From positions 22,579-86,578 of the forward strand of contig JAUIAH010000034.1 in the NCBI GenBank assembly GCA_030425385.1: a DNA stretch of 64,000 nucleotides, in the 5' to 3' direction. A program made the position numbers and the translations under genes. The stretch comes from Verrucomicrobiia bacterium. GTDB lineage: Bacteria > Verrucomicrobiota > Verrucomicrobiia > Verrucomicrobiales > DEV007. The stretch's first letter is position 1, and each line of letters begins with the position of its first letter. Shown one piece after another: positions 27,457-38,320 of the stretch. The notes beneath the pieces were generated by a model that worked only from the letters and a program-made list of their open reading frames with translations, was not told the DNA's origin and made no database searches.

Positions 27457-27476
27457 TTTGTGAAATATTTCACAAA
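27457..27476. promoter_or_regulatory. Perfect 20-bp CRP/FNR-type palindrome
   Basis: TTTGTGAAATATTTCACAAA is a perfect inverted repeat containing TGTGA-N6-TCACA, the classical CRP half-sites and spacing. It lies about 91 bp upstream of atpB and 85 bp upstream of the divergent secreted-protein gene, so it could regulate either or both. No regulator of this family is encoded in the window. Confidence 0.65.
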
Positions 27477-27566
27477 TTGATCTTGCGAAGAATTCCGCCG
27501 TGTCCTAAACGGAAATCTGGTCGCTCGTTTGTCGCGTGACCTGCCGCACTTGACCGTCCCAACCCG

Positions 27567-28451
27567 ATGCTCTCTTCCATAGGAGACCTCTCCAACGTCA
27601 CCTTTCACCTCGCTGCCGTGCCGATTTCGGCCCAGCCGTTCGTGCAGACGGGCTTTCTATCCTTTCTGACGAACTCGATCTTCGTGGCGTTGATCGTGAT
27701 GACGGTGATCTTTCTCCTCGTGCGTGCAGGGACGAAGCGTCCGACACTGATTCCTAGCCCGATGCAGAATGGCGTCGAGTTCCTCTTCGATTTTGTCTAC
27801 AATCAGGTCGAGCAAGTGGTGGGACCAAAGGTGGCACCGCGTGCCTTCCCGCTTCTGTGCACGATCTTCGTCTACGTTCTCTTCGCGAACTGGTTCGGTC
27901 TGCTTCCGGGTGTGGGCACCATTGGCTTTGGCGCTGAAGGGACACAGATGGGATTCTTTGGCCTCTCTCAGGAGCCCGAAACACCGCTGCTGCGTCCGGC
28001 CACGGCGGATATGAATCTGACGCTGGGCATCGCGGTCTGCTCCTTGGTGGTGTGGTTCTACATCACCATGCGGGAGGCTGGGCCGATCGAGTTTCTCAAG
28101 CACATGTTCGCCCCCAAAGGTGGTCTCACCGGCTTCTTGAAATGGGCCTTGGTTCCGATCTTCCTCTTCGTGGGGCTGATCGAGGTGGTATCGATCATCT
28201 TTCGTCCAGCGACGCTTTCGCTGCGTTTGTTTGGCAACGTCTTCGCTGGTGAAAGTTTGCTGCATGCGATGCAGACGTTGGGTGACCAGTTTGGTTTGGG
28301 GACGGTTGCTTCGTTCATTTCGAAGATTGTCTTCACTCTGCCTTTCTTCTTTCTTGAGATCCTTGTCGGCGTCTTGCAGGCCACTGTGTTTGCCCTGCTA
28401 TGCGCTGTGTACATCCAACTATCGACGGCTCACGACGAGGAAGACCATTAA
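27567..28451 (+). CDS. atpB: F-type ATP synthase subunit a
   Basis: A 294-residue F0 subunit a with five or six membrane helices. The essential Arg lies in the conserved helix RPATLSLRLFGNVFAGE, and the end FFLEILVGVLQATVFALLCAVYI matches the family. It forms the proton half-channels against the c ring. It heads the operon atpBEFHAGDC; no atpI precedes it. The N-terminus (AQPFVQTGFLSFLTNSIFV) and the long loop between helices are normal for this group. Confidence 0.97.
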   Translation: MLSSIGDLSNVTFHLAAVPISAQPFVQTGFLSFLTNSIFVALIVMTVIFLLVRAGTKRPTLIPSPMQNGVEFLFDFVYNQVEQVVGPKVAPRAFPLLCTIFVYVLFANWFGLLPGVGTIGFGAEGTQMGFFGLSQEPETPLLRPATADMNLTLGIAVCSLVVWFYITMREAGPIEFLKHMFAPKGGLTGFLKWALVPIFLFVGLIEVVSIIFRPATLSLRLFGNVFAGESLLHAMQTLGDQFGLGTVASFISKIVFTLPFFFLEILVGVLQATVFALLCAVYIQLSTAHDEEDH

Positions 28452-28543
28452 GAACGATCGCGACTTTTCCGGTGTGACCATAGCGAGAAAGTGGGCGCCG
28501 GGATCAATAGAACAAGAACACCACATCCTAACTTCACAATCCT

Positions 28544-28804
28544 ATGACTAGCTTACTCTCTAGCATCACTCCCATCGTGGCTGCGGCTGCGGAAGCCTCC
28601 GGCGGTATCGGTGGTTCTCTTTCACTCGCTCTCGCCGGTTTGGGCGCAGGGATCGGTGTTGGTCTCGTCGGCATGGCCTCTGCTCAAGCGGTGGGTCGCA
28701 ACCCAGGCGCTTTCGGTAAGATCCTCACGATCGGGATCATCGGCATGGCGTTGGCAGAGGCTATCGCCATTTACGGTTTCTTGATGGCTCTCCAAGGCAA
28801 CTAA
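28544..28804 (+). CDS. atpE: F-type ATP synthase subunit c
   Basis: An 86-residue hairpin protein with two hydrophobic helices. The first contains the glycine-rich LAGLGAGIGVGLVGMASAQ, the polar loop is VGRNPGA, and the second carries the ion-binding Glu in GMALAEAIAIYGF. The residues around the Glu (AEA, with no Ser or Thr next to it) favour H+ rather than Na+, which is inference. It lies 92 bp after atpB and is followed by a strong hairpin before atpF. Confidence 0.97.
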   Translation: MTSLLSSITPIVAAAAEASGGIGGSLSLALAGLGAGIGVGLVGMASAQAVGRNPGAFGKILTIGIIGMALAEAIAIYGFLMALQGN

Positions 28805-28826
28805 AGACGGAAACCACATTCCTTTC

Positions 28827-28854
28827 GCCACCGGCGGCAAGTGTCGCCGGTGGC
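28827..28854 (+). terminator. GC-rich hairpin between atpE and atpF
   Basis: Ten-base arms GCCACCGGCG (28827-28836) and CGCCGGTGGC (28845-28854) enclose an 8-nt loop and are followed by CTTTCTTAA. The run of T is weak. It may be a partial terminator or an mRNA 3'-end stabiliser that raises subunit c output relative to the downstream genes. Confidence 0.75.
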
Positions 28855-28890
28855 CTTTCTTAACCAACCTCGCATTAGCGCTCCGGAATC

Positions 28891-29400
28891 ATGGGTGAAA
28901 TTGGCAAAGTTCTATCAGGACTAGGCGTCTACTGGACGAATTTCATCGCTCAGGTGATCATCTTTCTGATCGTTTACATGATCTTAAAGAAGTTCGCCTT
29001 TGGGCCCATCATGGCCATTCTGGAGGAACGCCGTAAGCGTATCGAGGAAACTGAGGCTGATCGCGAGAAGATCAAAGCGCAGTTGGCGGACTCTGAGACC
29101 GTGGCACAAGCCAAGATCGACGAAGCCAATGAGACTGCCGCACGGCTGATCGCTGAAGCGAAAGAAAGCGCAGCGGCTTTGGCTGAGCGTGAGAAATCCC
29201 GCGCCACTCAGGAAGCCCAAGATATCATTGCCAAGGCCAACGAAGCGACCCGTTTGGAGCGCGAGCAGCAGTTGGCTGGCTTGAAGAAAGACTTCGGACG
29301 CCTCGTTATCAATGCCACAGGCAAAGTGACTGGTAAGGTCCTCACGAGCGAGGATCAAGATAAGATCAACCAGGAGACAGCGGCCGAGTTGGCTAACTAA
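28891..29400 (+). CDS. atpF: F-type ATP synthase subunit b
   Basis: A 169-residue stator protein with one N-terminal membrane helix (FIAQVIIFLIVYMILKKFAF), then a long charged helix with EERRKRIEETEADREKIKAQL and alanine-rich heptads that form the peripheral stalk. Length and layout are normal. It starts 86 bp after atpE, behind a hairpin. It links subunit a in the membrane to the delta/alpha head. Confidence 0.95.
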   Translation: MGEIGKVLSGLGVYWTNFIAQVIIFLIVYMILKKFAFGPIMAILEERRKRIEETEADREKIKAQLADSETVAQAKIDEANETAARLIAEAKESAAALAEREKSRATQEAQDIIAKANEATRLEREQQLAGLKKDFGRLVINATGKVTGKVLTSEDQDKINQETAAELAN

Positions 29401-29437
29401 ACGCCTCGACCTTAAACGTAGGAGTTACCGCGATCTC

Positions 29438-29833
29438 ATGAAAGTTTCCAAAGATGCTCTCCGCCACGCACGGGCTCTGTTTCAGACTTGCTTGAAGGAC
29501 GAGAAACTGGACACCGATCGCGTGAAGATGATCGTGAAGCGGGTGGGTGAGGAGAAGCCGCGTGGCTATCTCGGAATCCTCACAGCCTTCCAGCGCTTGG
29601 TGCGTTTGGAACTCGAGAAGCGGCATGCGGTGGTCGAGAGCGCGGAACCGCTTTCGGATGCGCTGCGGGATGAAGTGCTGAGAGATTTGAAGGCTCGTTA
29701 CGGTGATGACGTGACGAGCGCATTTAAAGTTGTTCCAGAACTGCTCGGCGGTATGCGCGTGCGGGTCGGGAGCGATATCTGGGACGGGAGTGTGAAGACC
29801 CGCCTGGAACGTTTGAGCCAAGCCCTTTCATAA
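29438..29833 (+). CDS. atpH: F-type ATP synthase subunit delta, short form
   Basis: A 131-residue protein whose C-terminal half has the OSCP/delta signature (GGMRVRVGSDIWDGSVKTRLERL). The usual N-terminal six-helix bundle of about 105 residues is reduced to about 60. The gene lies in the standard delta position between atpF and atpA, and no frameshift or upstream extension is visible, so the short form appears real. It should still connect the b stalk to the top of alpha3beta3, though with a smaller alpha-binding part. Confidence 0.9.
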   Translation: MKVSKDALRHARALFQTCLKDEKLDTDRVKMIVKRVGEEKPRGYLGILTAFQRLVRLELEKRHAVVESAEPLSDALRDEVLRDLKARYGDDVTSAFKVVPELLGGMRVRVGSDIWDGSVKTRLERLSQALS

Positions 29834-29873
29834 ACCTTTCTACATTTGCTAGAACCACTGAACACTATCGGAA

Positions 29874-31406
<1,533 letters not shown>

Positions 31407-31442
31407 GATTCTTTCCGCCTAGCCTAACGACTCTGTTTTCAA

Positions 31443-32333
31443 ATGGCCACTGCCCGCGACATCCGCCGACGCATCAAGTCGGTTAAGAACACCGCTCAGA
31501 TCACCAAAGCCATGCAATTGGTGGCGGCGTCTAAGATGAAGAAGGCGCAGGATCAGGCGTTGTCGGGTCGTCATTATGCGGAGTTGATGAACAAGGTTCT
31601 CGTGAATCTGCACGAGAGTGCGATTGATGATTCGCATGATCTGTTAGAGAACCGCGGAGATGGTGGCAAGACTCTAGTGGTGCTGGTGACCACTGATAAA
31701 GGGCTCTGTGGCGGCCTGAATACCAATCTGCTGAAGGCTGTCTTTCGCGATCTTCCCGATGCGTCCTTTGTGACAATTGGACGGAAAGGTTGCCAAGCGG
31801 TCTCGCGAATGAAGAAAGATCTTCTCGCAGATTTCCATGTCACCGATCCCGTCGATTTCGCCCAAGTGAAGACGGTCTCGAAGTTTGTCAGGGACAAATT
31901 CTTGGAAGGGGAATTCAATCGCGTGCAGGTGGCGTTCACCAATTTCGTCAATACGCTCAGTCAAGTGCCGCATGTGGATGCGTTGCTACCTGTCGAGCCC
32001 TTGGAATTGGGTAAGCCGAAGGACTATGAGGGTGTGGGGGCAGAGAGCGATGCTGATGCTGGGGAAGTCCCCGAGGCAGGCTATGCTTTTGAGCCCAGCG
32101 CACAGGTCGTCTTCGATCACATCGTGCCGCAGTATATCGACTATCAGCTTTACCAAATGGTGTTGGAATCACGCGCCTCTGAACACAGTGCGCGGATGGT
32201 GGCCATGAAGAGTGCCACCGATAATGCCAACCAGCTTATCAAGGATCTTTCTCTGGAATACAACAAATTGCGTCAAGCCGCCATCACGAGCGAGCTGCTC
32301 GAAATCACCACAGCCGGCCTTGCCCTCGAATAG
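31443..32333 (+). CDS. atpG: F-type ATP synthase subunit gamma
   Basis: A 296-residue central-shaft protein with the conserved N-terminus (MATARDIRRRIKSVKNTAQI, ITKAMQLVAASKMKKA) and C-terminus (MKSATDNANQLIKDLSLEYN). The middle Rossmann-like part includes TDKGLCGGLN. A short acidic insert (ESDADAGEVPEAG, about residue 205) is a mild peculiarity. It rotates within alpha3beta3 and contacts the c ring. Confidence 0.97.
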   Translation: MATARDIRRRIKSVKNTAQITKAMQLVAASKMKKAQDQALSGRHYAELMNKVLVNLHESAIDDSHDLLENRGDGGKTLVVLVTTDKGLCGGLNTNLLKAVFRDLPDASFVTIGRKGCQAVSRMKKDLLADFHVTDPVDFAQVKTVSKFVRDKFLEGEFNRVQVAFTNFVNTLSQVPHVDALLPVEPLELGKPKDYEGVGAESDADAGEVPEAGYAFEPSAQVVFDHIVPQYIDYQLYQMVLESRASEHSARMVAMKSATDNANQLIKDLSLEYNKLRQAAITSELLEITTAGLALE

Positions 32334-33797
<1,464 letters not shown>

Positions 33798-33837
33798 CGT
33801 CACTCGATTCACCTAACTCTTTTCCCATTCGACGCAT

Positions 33838-34242
33838 ATGGCCATCCAACTCGATATCGTCACGCCGGAGAGCAAGATCTTCTCGGATGAAGTCGATGGC
33901 GTGGTCATTCCTGGCATCGAAGGGGAAATGGGCGTGTTGCCGCAGCATGCTGCGCTGGTGACGACGCTCCAACCGGGCGAACTTCGCTACACCAAAGGAA
34001 ACAAAGACGAGGAGCTGGCCATCGGGCAGGGATTTGTCGAGATCTTGCCGCATAAGGTTTCTGTCTTGACCGATATGGCAATGAGCGACGACGAAATCGA
34101 CGAGAAGGCTGTGCAAGAGGCGTTGGAACGTGCTGAGAAGTCCCTAGACGAGAAGTTGGGCGACGAAGAATACGCCGCGACGCAAGCGGCCATCTACAAG
34201 ATGATGGCGCAGCTGAACCTGAAGCGGAAGCGCAAGGGGTAA
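33838..34242 (+). CDS. atpC: F-type ATP synthase subunit epsilon
   Basis: A 134-residue protein with an N-terminal beta-sandwich (LDIVTPESKIFSDEVDGVVI, EGEMGVLPQHAALVTTL) and a C-terminal helical hairpin rich in Lys and Glu that can inhibit the enzyme. It is the last gene of the atp operon. No obvious terminator follows. Confidence 0.96.
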   Translation: MAIQLDIVTPESKIFSDEVDGVVIPGIEGEMGVLPQHAALVTTLQPGELRYTKGNKDEELAIGQGFVEILPHKVSVLTDMAMSDDEIDEKAVQEALERAEKSLDEKLGDEEYAATQAAIYKMMAQLNLKRKRKG

Positions 34243-34315
34243 TCCTCGGGTCGTTCAGGAGAGGGCAGAGGGCGTCGCTCCTTGCGAACTATATCTCGTA
34301 AGGTAAGATATCTGC

Positions 34316-34902
34316 ATGGCTGCCACTGCTGAAGCTCTTGTTCAGGAGGAGGAACTGCTCACTTTTGAGGAGTTCGCGGCGCTCGAACTCGATCATCCCG
34401 CGGACCTGGTGGAAGGACGCATGGTTCCCATGCCTCGAAACAATCCCACCCATTCCCGTCTAGTCGCTCGGCTTGGAGGCATATTAGATGCCTATTCCAT
34501 CAGGACGACGTTTGGAGAAGTTTATGCGGGGGATGTGGCAGTCATCACCAAGCGCGATCCAGACACCGGTCGAGGCGCTGACGTGGCTGTCGCTTCTCAC
34601 GAAACGCTCAAGGACCAGCCTCCCAATGCCGCCGCCCTACAGGTGTTGCCCCAGAGCTGATCATCGAAGTCGTCTCTCCGAGCAATCTGTGGGATGAGAT
34701 CATGACAAAGCTTTCGGAATACTTCGGTATCGGTGTGAAACACGTCTGGATCGTGACTCCATCCACGCAGACGCTTCAGGACTACACCTCCATCACGGAA
34801 ATGAGCGGCTATTCCCTTGCCGAGAGCAGGCAAGTGAAGTGCCCTGACATTCTTCCAGACTTCGAATTGGATCTCGGGGAGATCTTCGGTGAGAGTTCCT
34901 AG
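34316..34902 (+). pseudogene. Uma2-family (DUF820) endonuclease-like gene with a frameshift
   Basis: The first part (34316-34660) reads LTFEEFAALELDHPADLVEGRMVPM, GEVYAGDVAVITKRDPDTGRGADVAVAS and stops early. The rest of the family signature, GVAPELIIEVVSPSNLWDEI then KLSEYFGIGVKHVWIVTP, continues in another frame from about 34636 to 34902. A single indel near 34620-34645 explains this. Uma2 proteins have a PD-(D/E)XK-like core (the Asp in GADVAV and Glu in IIEV are both present, but in different frames). A small inverted repeat ATATCT...AGATAT (34291-34311) lies just upstream of the start. Confidence 0.85.
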
Positions 34903-34937
34903 CGACGAATATCGAAGGACTTGTCTGACGAAGGCGA

Positions 34938-35648
34938 TTAGAGAATCCCCATCAAATGAGCGCCCAGCGCCATGATGCCAAGGTCGACAAGAAGGTGGCT
35001 CAACCAGGCGCCTAACAATGTGCCCTGGCGCTCCCACAACTGGCTCCATAACCAGCCGCCTACGGCCACACAGAATGCCAGAAAGACGGCGAGACCAAAC
35101 GAGAAGAATTGGGAAAGAACTACCAGATGATGGGCGGCGAAAGCCCCCGCCGCCAGGACATGGGCCCAGGAAGGCGTGATCAAGTGGCGTAGATTTCCGA
35201 AGACGAACCATCGCCAATAGACCTCCTCAATCAGTGAATGGATGATTGATAGGAAGAGCGCAAACAGGAGAAAGTGATTCAGGACACCCATTCCGGCGAC
35301 GCGCTCGCGAATGCGCGGTGCCCCTGCTTCTACCGTGGTTCCCAGGGGTGTCTGCATGAGGAGAAGCATCAGCGCCACGATGGTGCCTCCCGATGCGATC
35401 CCCAGCCACAGCGCTCGCGCCCTATCGCTCTTGCGAGGCCACAGGCAGAGGGAGAATGGCTCACGCAGGATCAGGGTTGTCGCCGCGAATGGCCACACCA
35501 CCAGCATGACCTTCATCAGCGCATAGAGGCCGTTTCCCAGTGCTGTCCCCGGAAAGGCGACAAAGTAGAAGAGAGACATCACGAGTGGGAGCGTCATGGC
35601 GGGAATGAGAATCCACCAACGCCGCACACGATTGGACTGGTCAGGCAT
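34938..35648 (-). CDS. CPBP-family intramembrane metalloprotease
   Basis: A 236-residue membrane protein with about seven hydrophobic segments. The CPBP (CAAX protease/bacteriocin-processing, Abi) motifs are visible: EExxxR as IEEVYWRWFVFG (near residue 137), FxxxH as FAAHH, and HLLVD near the C-terminus. Such enzymes cleave membrane proteins or peptides; the substrate here is unknown. It is transcribed alone, convergent with the Uma2 remnant. Confidence 0.85.
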   Translation of the reverse strand: MPDQSNRVRRWWILIPAMTLPLVMSLFYFVAFPGTALGNGLYALMKVMLVVWPFAATTLILREPFSLCLWPRKSDRARALWLGIASGGTIVALMLLLMQTPLGTTVEAGAPRIRERVAGMGVLNHFLLFALFLSIIHSLIEEVYWRWFVFGNLRHLITPSWAHVLAAGAFAAHHLVVLSQFFSFGLAVFLAFCVAVGGWLWSQLWERQGTLLGAWLSHLLVDLGIMALGAHLMGIL

Positions 35649-35724
35649 GCGATATCCTATCGAAACAAAGATGTTGTTCGTATCGATAAATGTATCTCTT
35701 CTATTGATGCGATCAATGTTACGG

Positions 35725-38304
35725 CTACTCTCCGTATGGAGAAAGCATCAGAGCGCTTGCATCCGACGGACCTTCTTGAATCCGCACCAGTTGCCCGGCG
35801 TCGAGGTTCTCAAACGCTTGCGTGATCCCGCTCGGCCAGCGAATGGATAGGCGATCCACCTTCGTTGCGTCTCCCAATCCTAGCAGAATGGTCTTGCTCT
35901 GTTGCGCCGAGAATCCCTCGCCACAGCGGGTCTCCTGCACGAGTTGCTGGTCGCCCACTTCGGCCACGATGCGCACGCCGTAGCCATCGCGATTGGATTG
36001 TTGTCCAACGAATCGAAGTGCCAGGAAATGGCGCGTTTCCCCGGCATGTTCCAATAATTGGCCTAACTGATTTCGATACCAGACGAGCTTTGGCGCGTTG
36101 GCATTGATGCTCGCGAGATCCGGCCAGCCATCGTGGTCATAGTCCCAACGGACCACGCTGCGACCGTCACCGATGTGTGCCATGCCAGAGAGACCGGAAA
36201 GATCTTCAAACTGATCTCCTTCGAGATTCAGAAAGAAACGGTTGATCTCGTGTCCACTAAGTGAGTGCTCGCCACTGGAGGAAGTGTCTAACAGGTTGAC
36301 CGCCTGCTTCGTCGATGCCTCAAAGGCCGGTGACTTTTCTAGGTCTTCTCCTTTAGCAGGATCCTGGCGCACGACCGCGCGCCAAAGCACACTTCACAAG
36401 TCTTGATCAGACGCCGTCACAGAGGGCGCGCTGTAGAAACCGCTGGCGGAATAAATGTCAGGATAGCGATCATTGTCGGCATCAACGAAGAGCCCACCAA
36501 AGGCCCAGCCTACCTTGGCCACGTGCTTATCGTGCTCGCCGATGCCCGCAACTTGTACAAGCTGATCGCCCTGATTCTCGAAGAGCAGACTGCCTTGAGC
36601 TGAGAAAGGCACGCGCGCATCGAGGCCATCGATCTGGCGGGTGATGCGCTTCCCAGCCTTGCTGTACATGTTAGACACGTAGAGGTCGAGCCGCCCATCG
36701 CGATTGTAGTCGTCCCACGAGGCTCCCATGCCGAAGCCCATCATATCAGAGCCGGCGATCTCCTTGGAAACATCTCGGAACACGGTCTGCCCGCTCGCGT
36801 CTGGTCCCTCGTTGCGGAAGAAGGCATCAGGCGCAAAGTCGTTGGCGACGTAGAGATCCACATCGCCATCGTTGTCCTGATCTGACCAGACACTTTGATA
36901 CGTGTTTCGCCATTCGGCGAGGGTTCCCGCTGCGCGTGGGATGACGAATCGGCCTTGGCGGTTTTCCAGGAGCAAATTGGGCGGTCCAAAGAGATCGAGA
37001 TAACGGTGCGACTTTGCCGCGCGTTCCTCAAGCTGTTTGGCCATTGGGGCGGGGAAGAATTCCTTCGCCCACATGGAAACCGGCGTTTCCTGTGTGGTTG
37101 GGCCATAGAGCCCGAGATAAACATCGAGGAAACCGTCGTTGTTGTAGTCGGCGGCAGAGATGGTGGAGACGAGATAGGGAAGGGGAACAGTCACTTTGCT
37201 AGACCTTTCTTCGAAACGTCCATCCACATTCTCCAAATAGAGACTGCGTTTCAGGCTTCGGCCGATGAAGACATCTGGGTCGCCATCGTTGTCGAAATCA
37301 GCGAAGAGCGCTGCATTGCAATAACCGTCCAAATCCAGACCCACGGCCGGCGCGATGTCCTCGAATTTCCCATCCAAGGCGCGTCGACGAAATAGCTGAT
37401 TCTTTCCCCACCGGCCCATCACATAGAGCTCATCCCAGCCGTCTTCATCGATGTCCACCACGCTCAGCGCGGGGTGCTGATGGGAAGAATCCAAGTCCTG
37501 GTAGCGCGCATAGACCGGATCAGTCGTGGTGAATTTCCCTTTGGTAAAGAGATCGATGAGATTCAACTCATGATAAGACGTGAGGGCGCGCTCGAGGTCT
37601 TGAGGACTGGCAAGAGTTTCGTCGAGGCATTCGCGAAAGAAGGTGTCTGGAGAGATGAACGTCGTGATCGGCATCTGACGCCACTCACAGATTCGCCAAA
37701 TCTTGTCATTGCTTTGCTGCCAATCGACTTCTTGATTGCCGTGAATCTCCAGCTGCCAGCCGTTGGTGAGCGTGGCGAGCCCCTCGAAGCCGACCGTCGC
37801 GGTCATGAGATCCGCACGCGTTTCGGAAGGGTGGGCCTCGATAAAGTAGAACTTGGATCGCTCGAATGACTCCACCTCTTTGAGCAAGGGCTTCCACAAG
37901 AGATCGCTTGCGATCGCTCCCACCGTAAACGTGGCCGAGGGGAGATGGACACGCGAACGCACGAAAGGGAGGCTCTTCATGGCCGGCCCAGCTTCTTCAC
38001 GATCAAGGTCGTGAAAGCGAAACTTGGGGGTGAAATGGGAGGCGCTTTGGTCGCTCGGTAAGCTGCGTTCCTTTTGAAGCGCCTTGCTGATGGCTTTGAG
38101 TGTTGGCGTGTATGCTAGCAGCCATTCCTCAGAGGAGACGAGCTGCTGCAGGCGTTCTTCCTCCGTCAACGGGGCAGGTTCTGCCTGAGCGGGCCCGGCC
38201 TTCGTTTCTTGGGTAGGCTCTTTGGAGCACTGACAAAGTCCCGAAATGGACAGCGCCGCGAACAGCGAGAGCCAAGCCCGTTTCTGTTCGCGGCGCGTGA
38301 TCAT
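35725..38304 (-). pseudogene. FG-GAP/VCBS repeat lipoprotein with ASPIC/UnbV domain, interrupted by an in-frame TGA
   Basis: One continuous frame holds two open stretches separated only by a TGA at 36394-36396. The upstream part (from ATG 38304; lipoprotein leader ending SISGLCQC) contains FG-GAP/integrin-like repeats ([43 protein letters not shown]). The downstream part resumes SVLWRAVVRQDP and holds another such repeat and the ASPIC/UnbV domain (GYGVRIVAEVGDQQLVQE, LSIRWPSG). The motif D.DL.S.LWR across the stop is normal for the family, so this is one gene of about 858 residues with a nonsense codon, sequencing error or readthrough. A start at 38382 would overlap the upstream gene; 38304 lies 16 bp behind it. 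Confidence 0.85.
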
Positions 38305-38320
38305 GATTCCGAAGAGGTCG

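Noticed and set aside
36394..36396. Selenocysteine codon at the internal TGA
   Set aside because: The family has no redox-active residue there and no SECIS-like hairpin is evident directly downstream. Mutation or error is simpler.
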